Shown piece after piece: positions 34,536-43,917 of a stretch of 64,000 nucleotides of DNA. The stretch lies in NCBI RefSeq assembly GCF_964019385.1, contig NC_088645.1:19342680-19406679 (forward strand), written 5' to 3'. The translations under genes were made by a program, and so were the position numbers. The first letter of the stretch is position 1; each line of letters opens with the position of its first letter. The notes under the pieces are model-generated. The model saw only the letters and a list, made by a program, of their open reading frames with translations. It had not been told where the DNA came from and ran no database searches. This stretch comes from Sycon ciliatum. Its lineage: Eukaryota > Porifera > Calcarea > Leucosolenida > Sycettidae.

Positions 34536-34879
34536 CAGAAAAACTAAATCTGCAGCCTCTTTTGCCGTCGGACAGGATACGTATTATAGGAGACTGTAAA
34601 GTTATGTAATGTCCAAATTTCCACGTGAGCAGCAGGTCACTCGCGTTGATTTTTCGACGTGCGAGCCAAATAACGCGAGCTGAACTTTCGCGTCGCAGAC
34701 ATCCCGTCGACGCGCAGAAAAACTAAATCTGCAGACTCTTTTGCCGTCGGACAGGATACGTATTTTAGGAGACTGCTAAGTTATGTAATGTGCTCCACAG
34801 GCAACCATGCATTCGGCGTCGTCATTGGCTCAACAGTTCAATGTACATGTCTTACTACAAAAAGGCCAGAAAATCCGAT

Positions 34880-35060
34880 TACTGTATTAAAATCAACTAA
34901 TTTTCGCTGGCGATTTAATTTCGCTGATTTCGCCGCTTGGTACCAACCGGCCAAAGTAAATCACAGGCCAAAGTTTGTCATATAGGAAATTGATGCATTA
35001 TTGAGCAATGGCTGCATGTGAGAGCAAAAATACCTATCGATTTCAAATTTGACGTAAAAT
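34880..35060. repeat. Dispersed repeat (cgatttaatttcgctgattt family)
   Basis: Contains gcgatttaatttcgctgatt and cgcttggtaccaaccggcca. Diverged copies lie at 50815-51065 and 59415-59700, where they mark the start of each tandem gene unit. Probably an old non-autonomous element. Confidence 0.6.
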
Positions 35061-35291
35061 TGCGCGTCACGTCGGAAATAACGTGCATCTTAACCTCTCT
35101 AATAGAGAGGTTTCCAATTTTCTCTTCAGCCTAAATTTGTTGATTTACAGTGTAAGGAGATAAAACGAAAAGAAGGAGCAAACCAAAAGAAGATAATTAT
35201 TAGAGAAATAACAATCCGCAATAAATTCTGCAAATACTTTTGCCTCAGTTCTTATAACATGTACGATGAGCTAGGCAAAAAAGCTTAAAAG

Positions 35292-35933
35292 CATAGCGTA
35301 GGGCCCTGAGCTTCCAAGCTCTCTCGTTTGGTATTTGTGTGTGTGTTTGTTTGTTTGTTTGTGTCACGCCTGGCGCTATCCGTATCTGACGACAAAAAAA
35401 GCATAGGATGTTATAAATTTTTCGATTTTTCCTTTTTTTTCAGGCAAATCCTCGGATTCAAACCCGCACTATCGCCCTACATGCATTCCCCTATACACTT
35501 CGCATTCATACCCATTCTTCCAACTTGCTTCACGTTATTATCTTGCGTTTGAAAGCCCTATTTAAATATTGCGGGCAGCTGTATGTGGCCAGCTGTGTTT
35601 GATGGTACGGTATGGTACGGGAGACGGTGTCGTATTACCCTCGATCGTACCTGTCCCGGACCGTACCATCAAGGACGGCTGGCCACAATGCATATTCAAA
35701 TAGGGCTTTCAAATGCAAGATCACGATGTGAAACAACTTGGAAGAATTAGTATGTATGCGAAGTGTATCGGGGGATGCATGCAGGGCGCGCGATAGTGCG
35801 GGTTCGAATCCCAGGTTATGTCTTAAAAAAGGATTTTTTAAAGAATTTATAACATCCCTTTGCTTTTTTTTGTCTAGGTCATCAAGGCAAAAAAAACATA
35901 GCGTAGGGCCCTGAGCTTCCAAGCTCTCTCGTT
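35292..35933. mobile_element. Foldback element: ~220-base inverted arms flanked by a 37-bp direct repeat
   Basis: A 37-base sequence starting catagcgtagggccctgagc is exact at 35292-35328 and 35897-35933. Between them, about 35390-35610 and 35650-35870 are inverted copies: ttcaaacccgcactatcgcc (35458) faces gcgatagtgcgggttcgaat (35790), and tgaaagccctatttaaatat (35550) faces its complement at 35696. The right arm holds a B-box match ggttcgaatcc (35802-35812) without a clear A box. No coding capacity. The class is unclear: a foldback unit carrying its own direct repeats is not standard. Confidence 0.65.
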
Positions 35934-37280
35934 ATGGATGATTGTTTTGATATTGGAGTTCGCATTGAGTTTCTTTTCTTTCTCCACTTCCTTCTCCTAT
36001 TTCTTTTCCCTTTGGATTTTGGCTCTATATTTTTCCACTTTTTTTTGCTCTCCCACCCATGGAAATATTTCCCGGTGGGTCTGGCTTATCGCCTTCGACA
36101 GAAGTGAATAAAGGAGACATCACATGGCACTTGATTGTTGCCCGTACTCCAGCGAATCAGCACCTTTCCCGCCGCGGGCAATAATATGTGACATTGCCCA
36201 CAACAAAATACTTCCTCCGCGTCATCGAAATTGTCGCAGTTTGACTTTTGATATAAAACGGGGTATTTACTCACCAGCACTCGTACCAGAGGCAAGGAAT
36301 CGGACATAGGCGATAGTCATCAGTAATGGGTGACGGCAAAGTTCTATTTTCTGTTATTGGAAGCTGAAATTTTTGAACTAGACGCAATTTCTTCGCTGAT
36401 GTTGCTGCGATGGTAATTTCGACTCGCTGAGATCAGTCAGGCGTTGCAGCCTTCACATTTCTCGTGCTTATGGCCATTCACTCAAGCCTCATCACTGTTT
36501 TACCTTAGCTGGGGTGAGAATGACTTCGTGGAACGGGTGGCAGCGCTTGGTGAAACATCGAGGGGTCAGCAAACTAAATGCATGCAACAGCGATAAAATT
36601 TGTCGCTCTGGCTGAGACACTCAATACATGATTGTACCTGCAAGAGCCGTGTAGACTCGTGATGCACGCGCAGGTGCCGTACCAGTGATGCTGAAAAAGA
36701 GGGCGCGCTGGACATGATAGAACACTTACCTGCATGAGCTGTGACCACACAGCTAAAATAAATGGTCATGGCACGGCTAAAGAAAGTTCATTTCAAGATC
36801 GAGGTGATACGGCCGACGGTAATCAACCGACCTCGCAACGATCGTGTATTCTTACTAGGCTTCGTTGGTGGTGAAGCAGAAATCATCCAGAGCTAGCAGA
36901 CGACAAGCATAGCAGCTCTTGTCCTGTGGAGAAAGTCAAAGCGTTTGAGATGAGGTGCGACCGACTTTCAACCTTCCTTGAAATATTTCGGAACGATATT
37001 TTTGCGTCCATTGACATCAGCGACGACGAGGACTTCATCTCTGCATGAAAACTTTCAGTCCAACTGTCCTGGAACGTTACTCTAGTCTTCAGACTATCAT
37101 CCTGTGTAATACGTTTTGAATGGTTTAGCTTATGGAGTTGTCAGTAACAAGTGACAAGTCACTGGTCAAACTGCGACAATTTCGATAACGCGGATGAAGT
37201 AGTTTATTCGCCCGCAAAACTAGTTTATTTCAGCGATCGCGTGAATACAACTCTGTAGACTGTAGATCTACGACTCTCTA
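35934..37280. other. No gene recognised; inverted pair at 36211-36246 and 37177-37211
   Basis: The 35-base block gcgtcatcgaaattgtcgca with flanks at 36211-36246 recurs complemented at 37177-37211 with about two mismatches, bounding a 1-kb segment of short open frames. It may be a non-autonomous element. Confidence 0.45.
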
Positions 37281-37421
37281 CGTCTTTGTGGTCCACTATA
37301 CAACAATAACACACACAGAAGTCTCTGCTGTGAGCACGGTGGCTCGGCAATGGCTTTATTATTGATATTATTATATCTCGAAGTAGTGGTTGCGACTTCG
37401 GCGATGACTTGTAAGAAAGGG

Positions 37422-37847
37422 TTTGCTCCCCACACCGGAGCTCGCGATATTCCGCCGACTTTACTTGACACTTGACTGACTCACGACTGCCATCCAGAGC
37501 ACACGAGAAGTACATCGAACCTTCGACTCCGCAAACCTGCAAGAAAGCACCACTCCCTGCTCAATACACAGTGTTTCGGGGAATTCACCCCTCATCAGTT
37601 GAGCTTGAGTAGGCTGAGGAAGATTGTGCCTGAAGAGCACCACTTATATAGTGCTCTCCAGGCACAAACATCACCAGGGATACAAACTTACAGAGACGCT
37701 CCGCTTCCAGCTCGACAAACACCTCGTTTGCCGAGTCGAAGGTTCGATGTACTTCTCGTGTGCTCTGGATGGCAGTCGTGAGTAAGTCAAGTGTCAAGTA
37801 AAGTCGGCGGAATATCGCGAGCTCCGGTGTGGGGAGCAAACCCTTTA
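37422..37847. mobile_element. Inverted repeat of ~118-base arms enclosing a minus-strand hammerhead
   Basis: Arms 37422-37540 and 37728-37847 are almost perfect inverted copies, e.g. ctccccacaccggagctcgc (37427) against gcgagctccggtgtggggag (37818-37837). The spacer holds the hammerhead (37559-37604, minus) and an 85-base block (37650-37735) shared with 28325-28412. Related sequence occurs at 42421-42636 and 50205-50350. On the minus strand the ribozyme is followed directly by the arm, the same order as at 26.4 kb. Confidence 0.7.
37559..37604 (-). ncRNA. Type-I hammerhead ribozyme, minus strand, A at the cleavage position
   Basis: On the minus strand, gctcaa (37604-37599) pairs perfectly with ttgagc (37564-37559) as stem I. 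Core ctgatga is at 37598-37592, stem II gggg/cccc has a six-base loop, gaa is at 37577-37575, and stem III is aca/tgt with a ctg loop. The cleavage nucleotide (37565) is A, so the triplet is GUA and not the usual GUC; NUA sites are permitted but rarer. All other core bases are intact. Confidence 0.85.
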
Positions 37848-39164
37848 TTATTATATCTCCTTCTTGATTTTTTTCTTGAATAATTGTACGCATAGGGCCT
37901 GATAAGAAAATTAGCACAAGACACTGCTGCTACTGTAGTCGCACAGCAAAACACACAGAAAACGACAAAATGTTACAATGAATGTAACAACACCCGTCCA
38001 AGCTAAGGGACCGACATCCCTGCCCCAGGACGGCATCTCGAAACCCCCACACACTAACCACACGGTCATCATCCAGCTTCACTTCAATCACTGTATTCTT
38101 CCCCTGCAGACTCAACCCCCCTGTCACTAGCCATACAATCTGAAGCTGTATGTAACCATACAATGCCCACGACGCACACACCACCCCTACGTTTTTTTAA
38201 CTAAAAAAGAAAAGCAGTCGTAACTGCAACAGCCACATGGCCAATAAGAAAAACCAATACGATATATCGATAAACACACACCCAGCAGTCAGGGGTGGGA
38301 GGGTGGGATACAAACTGCACCAACGAAAAGCCACTGCGAAGTGACAGGAATGCGGTCCAGCACAACATTTTTGCTGACGCAAAAAGTTGTGGGGAAATCC
38401 CAAAAATCGGTGCGATTTTGCATGAGCCCAAATGTTCAAGTTACCCACAAAGACACAAGCTTTCCAACTCTCTTTGGCCGTTGGAAAGCGTACCGTCTTT
38501 GTGGTCCACTTCACAACAATAACACACACAGAAGTCTCTGCTGTGAGCACGGTGGCTCGGCAATGGCGACAGAAAAGGATAGCCCTAGGTACATGCCTTG
38601 CCATATACTCTGTGTTACCTGTCAAATTGTGTCATCCGATTCGGCTGCATAGCGCTTGCATAAATTCCCTATATTTGCCAATACGAGGTTTGGATTTGTC
38701 CAGTAAGGCAGACTGCACTATCCATGTTCCTGAACAACACTCTCGTTAACATCCTCGCGCAGCCTCTATAGAAAACAGCTCTCGGCCCTCGTATACGTCA
38801 TAGAGATGTAAAGGCCATGGTAAATGCCAAGCATGTGTCTCGCCATACAATGGCTGGACCAGCTGCTGATGTGATCATGCCAAAACATCTGTATATAGGC
38901 CACAGTCCAGACTGTACGGTCAGGGCATCGACTCGGTAGGTACCAAATGGCCCCCCTGAACCCAGTCATTCTTCGTGCTCTTCACACCACTGCGATACCC
39001 ACACAACTGAGAGCAAGTTAAGACGAGATATATCACTTCCGTGCCCAACGCCTCCACCTGTGGAAACATACAAGTCACAGAAGCGAAGCACAAACACAAC
39101 ACACAACTGCAGGCCAAAGAGGTACTGTACTGTATTTCTCACTAATTCCCCGACAGTACTCACA

Positions 39165-40185
39165 CCCATCAAATTGTGCCACATTGGCAATATTTCCCTC
39201 ACTCGTTTCCCGAAGGCATTCACAACCATGGAACTGCGGCATCAGCTCTCTCTTCCTCTCTCTCTCTCATTACCCGAAGGCATTCGCACAGACCAAACTG
39301 TGCCACTGCAGCATTAGCTCTCTCTCTCTCTCTCTCTCTCATTACCCGAAGGCATTCACACAGACCAAACTGTGCCACTGTGGCATTAGCTCGCTCTCTC
39401 TCTCTCTCTCTCTCTCATTGCCCGAAGGCATTCACACCCACCAAACTGTGCCACTGCGGCGTTAGTTCTCTCTCTCTCATTGCCCGAAGGCATTTACACC
39501 CACCAAACCGTGCCACTGCGGCATTAGTTCTCTCTCTCTCATTGCCCGAAGGCATTCACACCCATCAAACTGTGCCACTTCGGCAATATCTCGGTGCCAC
39601 CGCGGCATTAGTTCTCTCTTTCCCATTGCCCGAAAGCATTCACACCCACCAAACCTGTGCCACTTCGGCAATATCTCCGTGCCACCGCGGCATTAGCTCT
39701 CTCTCACTCACAGCCCGAAGGCATTCACACCCACCAAACTGTGCCACTTCGGCACTATCTCGGTGCCACCGCGGCATTAGTTCTCTCTCTCTCTCATTGC
39801 CCGAAAGCATTCACACCCACCAAAACTGTGCCACTTCGGCAATATCTCTGTGCCACTGCGGCATTAGCTCTCTCTCTCACTCATAGCCCGAAGGCATTCA
39901 CACCCACCAAACTCTGCCACGTCGGCATTAGCTCTCTCTCTCTCTCTCGCGCATTGCCCGAAGGCATTCACACCTACCAAACTGTGCCACTGGGGCATTA
40001 GTTCTCTCTCTCTCTCTCATTGCCCGAAGGCATTCACACCAACCAAACTGTGCCACTGCGGCATTAGCTCTCTCTCTCTCTCTCATTGCCCGAAGATATT
40101 CACACCCACGAAATTGTGCCACTGTGGCATTAGCTCTCTCTCTCTCTCTCGCTCTCTCTCTTCATTGCCCGAAGGCATTCGCACC
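39165..40185. repeat. Minisatellite, ~15 copies of a ~62-bp unit
   Basis: The unit is a variable CT run followed by cattgcccgaaggcattcac and acccaccaaactgtgccact then gcggcattag. Some copies carry an extra caatatctcggtgccaccgc insert, giving longer period variants. The open frames on both strands (e.g. 39176-39886) are repeat-driven and not genes. Confidence 0.95.
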
Positions 40186-40289
40186 CTTCGCACTTCTGAG
40201 CCGCACTGGGGCTCTCTTACACTTCACTGACAAGGATAAAGTAAGAATAGGATACCAGATATCCGGTAATCGGCTACACAACTATTTCA

Positions 40290-40470
40290 GACTTTTCGGT
40301 GTTTGTCTCATTCATGCTCGTTATTCATTATTCATGCTTTCGTAGGTACTCAACTATTTCACACTTTTGGTGTCTGTCGCATACATGCTCGTATTCATTA
40401 TTCATGTTTCCGCAGGTACCCTTGTCTCATTCATGCTCGTTATTCCTTATTCATGCTTTCGTAGGTACCC
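40290..40470. repeat. Minisatellite, about three copies of a ~65-bp unit
   Basis: Copies share tcatgctcgttattcattat and catgctttcgtaggtac. The array follows the larger minisatellite after a 100-base gap. Confidence 0.75.
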
Positions 40471-42420
40471 ATAATATACATTATAATGGTTTCTGTTTTT
40501 CATGTCCATGGATCATAGTGATGTTTCATCACTGCCTGGTTTAGCGGCAAAGCACCGAGAATTATGAGTAAATACATCCCTTGCACACAAATTGCATGAC
40601 CCACCAGGCCCCTACATTATACTCATCCGCTTGTAAGACGCTCGTTGCATGGTCTGACCACTCATTCAATGCAAAATGAAAACCTTAAAAGCCCAAAACA
40701 GACATTGTTTATCATCATGTACACTTGCCTGATGGATAATTCAGCCCAGGTGGTATCTGAGGGGATTTATATGCCCTCGGCACAGGTGTGGCTGTAAAAC
40801 ATCCCACTTGTCAGATTGCCGCTGTGGGCGATTCCAGCTTTTTCTTGGTGGCTGCCAAGAACTCGGCTAGCCTCCTCTGCTGCAATACCGCTACTGAGAA
40901 TAGGAGGCAGCCACATCAAATCCATCCACTTCCGTGCCACTCAAGTATAGCAGCATCTCTGCCATCATGGTATGATCATTCTCCACGGCCTCCAGACTTA
41001 GATTGACGCCGGCTCTCACACTACACCCGAACAACTTGCTGCTTGTGCAGAAGTTGCTTGCTGAGCGGTCGGGGTGTTGCCGCTACTTACTGGAACCCCG
41101 AATTTTTTTGTGAAATTCTCTCCACTCATTCACGTGGCCAAAGAGCCCATGCAGGGGCAGCACTGTGAGGTACGTCCATTATTACCATGATGTGAGATAA
41201 CTCGCTGGCTAGTTGCAGCTGGCAAAATGCGCAACTGAATGCAGTACGCGACATACGGGTACCGACCGACCGAAAAAGCTGGCATATACGGATGACCACC
41301 AGCAGGAAAATCAGTGGCTGACTGGCTGTGAAGGGCGAATATGGGTGCCCAGCAACATACTGCGTTGTGAACAATGTACGAGTGATTACTTATACATGGT
41401 CGATGGTTTTACATGTTGATTGACAAACAGCAACATTCACCAGGCCTGCAGCAGATGCCACAATGGTTGGCTGACCAGTTGCACTGGACGAATCACTTGG
41501 CAGATTCTCCGCAGATAATACTGTATGTGACGGACTAGAAGTAGTAGCAATGGCCAAATTTGTCATATTCACAGCAGATGACACTGGAGTTGGCTGATAA
41601 GACGCAGCAACAAAGTTGGCTGGACAGCATCAATGGACAAACTTGGCGCCCCGCTGTAGATCACACTATATTTGGATGAACACCCGCAGCAGGCCGGCCG
41701 TACGTAACAATGACATGCTTGGCCGGCAGTTGACGTCCAGGAATCTGGCTGTTCAGCAGCAGAGGTAAAAACGGCCGAAGCTGAAAAAAACTAACCTGCC
41801 TACGCCCCGGCAGGGTGAATATTTGACTTGCCAACATAAAACAGCCAAGAAATCGTTCAATCACGTCTTCCCTCTAACCATCAGCATCGATTTTCTTTCC
41901 TGCTCTAAAGCTACAGTTGAAGCCCTTTTCTCGTCGAAAGAGCACTTTACCATGATCATGTTAGACCCAAAAATGTCATAGAACTCCATAATACAAACTG
42001 CACCAACGAAAAGCCACTGCGAAGTGACAGGAATGCGGTCCAGCACAACATTTTTGCTGACGCAAAAAGTTGTGGGGAAATCCCAAAATCGGTGCGATTT
42101 TGCATGAGCCCAAATGTTCAAGTTACCCACAAAGACACAAGCTTTCCAACTCTCTTTGGCCGTTGGAAAGCGTACCAAGTCGTAGTGTGAAGCATCGAGA
42201 CGAAGATGGAATTCTTTTCGGAAATGGACGTCCCGGCAATGGACTTGCCACCAAAAAATGCCTATGTAGTAATTTCATAATTATTCTTTCTCGCTAAATA
42301 TCTGAAACAAAACATCTATTGGAAAGAAGATGCGTCAGTATTGTCCGGCAGGTACACATTGTAATTTTCATTTAACCCTTTGTGCGCTCAACGAGCGATT
42401 TCGCTCGTTAATTAACTGGG

Positions 42421-42636
42421 GAAGTGTGTGTTGCTCCCTACATGGGAGCTCGCGATTTTCCTGCCGAATTGAGTTCTCACTTGACTGACCCACGACTGCC
42501 ATCCAGAGCACACCAGAAGTCCATCGAACCGTCCGCCAGGCAAACCTGCAAAAGAACACCACTCCCTGCTCAAGTGAGAATTCAAGTCGGCAGGAAAACC
42601 GCGAGCTCCCATGTAGGGAGCAACTCACACTTCCCC
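42421..42636. repeat. Palindromic member of the hammerhead-associated family, truncated at the cleavage position
   Basis: Arms 42421-42483 and 42570-42636 are inverted copies (ctccctacatgggagctcgc against gcgagctcccatgtagggag). Read on the minus strand, ttgagcagggagtggtg and what follows match the 37.6-kb locus, but the match begins exactly at ttgagc, the first base after the predicted hammerhead cut; the ribozyme core upstream is absent and replaced by an arm. Confidence 0.65.
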
Positions 42637-43062
42637 TACTATAACCGAAGTCGCACATATCTCTTCTTCAGCATTAGCTGGTTGAATTAAATCGCCAATA
42701 TTCGCCTCCTAATAGAATTGATATATGGGCCTCAACCAGCGAAAACAGCCCTTAGGGTCAACATTTTCAAAATTCCTTTTTAGTTTGAAATTTGTTGAAC
42801 CACATCTACTGAAGGACCTCAGCCAAGAAAAAGTTCAATATTCCGATTCTAAACGGGTGTATTCACCAATATACAATACGTACTCTAACAATTTCAAACT
42901 TTGGAGCAGGGTGCATGTTTTCGCGCTCTGAGGGTCCCACAGTTTCTCGCCAGGAACACCGGCATCAGGCCGGCCTGGTTTCAAACATTAGGATTTAGGT
43001 ATTAGTTTGTAGTAGTAGTAGAAAACTAGGTAGGCATCTGATAGCGTTGGGTCACCTCCGCC

Positions 43063-43917
43063 ATGCCTCCAACTAAATCTGCCGTTCGTGGACTGGCGGA
43101 TTCCGAGGTAAAGCTGTTGTGCTCCCTCCCCGGGATCGAGTCGTCGGTAGTAGATGTGATGAAGACGTTAGCAGCATTGGTAACGGAGTCCGCAGACCGC
43201 GAAGAACGACTGAATAACAGAATTGACGACTTATCGAGGCAAATCGCAGGGCTGAACGAGGAGGTTGTCGCCCTCAGGGAGTCCGCCATTGCTTCTCCTC
43301 GGCCTGCCACAGCTGACGAACCCCAGAGAACTCGTACTCCGCAGAGTCGACGGCGTACCCGTACGCGCAAGGGCCAGGCCCAGGATGCCACGCGGGACCA
43401 GTCCCAGGATGCCACGCCGGCCACGACTGATGAGGGCGACGTGCAGCATGCTGGCCAGCGCAACTTGGAGCTGGAGGACGACGACAACGAGCCCCAGACC
43501 CTGGACATCATTGCTGACGACAGCTGGCAATTAGTTGCACAGGAACCCCCCAGGGCCAAGAAAACAGTAATCTTTGTGGGCAACCTAGGTACAAACTGCT
43601 CTGAAGAGAGCATCAAAACTTTCGTGAAGCGGGGCGCTGAGGCAGTGGGATCAACGGCCAGTGTTCACAACAGCAGCATCCACACAACGCAGACGGGAAA
43701 GGTGTCAGCTAGGATTTGTATAGATGCCACAGACCTGAGCCTCGTGACAACTCCGGACTTCTGGCCAAGGCCTCTATACGCCCGGCCATGGGAGTACCGA
43801 GACCGCCCGAAGCCCAATCGACAACACCCTGCCGGCGCTGCGAGAGGTGACCCTACACTGGATGGTGCTGACAGCGCTGACGGCGACAGCTCGGCATCTG
43901 CTGGCACCCCGCAATGA
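43063..43917 (+). CDS. LINE ORF1: coiled-coil nucleic-acid-binding protein (284 residues)
   Basis: The start ATG sits in gccatgcctcc. Residues 20-75 form a probable coiled coil (LLCSLPGIESSVVDVMKTLA, then REERLNNRIDDLSRQIAGLN); 85-125 are basic and Ser/Thr/Arg-rich (RTRTPQSRRRTRTRKG); 135-165 are acidic; and 170-245 contain KKTVIFVGNLGTNCSEESIK then FVKRGAEAVG, which resembles an RRM-like fold start. No zinc knuckle is present. This layout (coiled coil, basic stretch, RRM-like domain) is that of LINE ORF1 RNA chaperones. Its stop overlaps the ORF2 start, implying coupled termination-reinitiation. Confidence 0.78.
   Translation: MPPTKSAVRGLADSEVKLLCSLPGIESSVVDVMKTLAALVTESADREERLNNRIDDLSRQIAGLNEEVVALRESAIASPRPATADEPQRTRTPQSRRRTRTRKGQAQDATRDQSQDATPATTDEGDVQHAGQRNLELEDDDNEPQTLDIIADDSWQLVAQEPPRAKKTVIFVGNLGTNCSEESIKTFVKRGAEAVGSTASVHNSSIHTTQTGKVSARICIDATDLSLVTTPDFWPRPLYARPWEYRDRPKPNRQHPAGAARGDPTLDGADSADGDSSASAGTPQ

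Larger units (their letters stand above)
37281..38567. repeat. 74-bp block repeated at 37281-37354 and 38494-38567
   Basis: The block starting cgtctttgtggtccac and ending gtggctcggcaatggc is nearly identical at both sites. In the second copy it is joined directly to the 187-base repeat at 38308-38494. Confidence 0.75.
38308..42176. repeat. 187-bp near-identical direct repeat at 38308-38494 and 41991-42176
   Basis: Both copies run from atacaaactgcaccaacgaa to ggccgttggaaagcgtacc and, by eye, differ by a single base (an extra A in the first). Such identity 3.7 kb apart means recent insertion, duplication or gene conversion. Neither copy codes for anything recognisable. The interval between them holds the minisatellites at 39.2-40.5 kb; at 40470-41990 I see no gene. 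Confidence 0.8.

Noticed and set aside
35802-35812. tRNA gene from the perfect B-box match ggttcgaatcc
   Set aside because: No A box at the right distance and no cloverleaf; it lies in a foldback arm.
39165-40185. Regularly spaced repeats that could look like a CRISPR array
   Set aside because: Spacers are CT runs and short variants, not unique sequences, and the genome is animal; this is a minisatellite.
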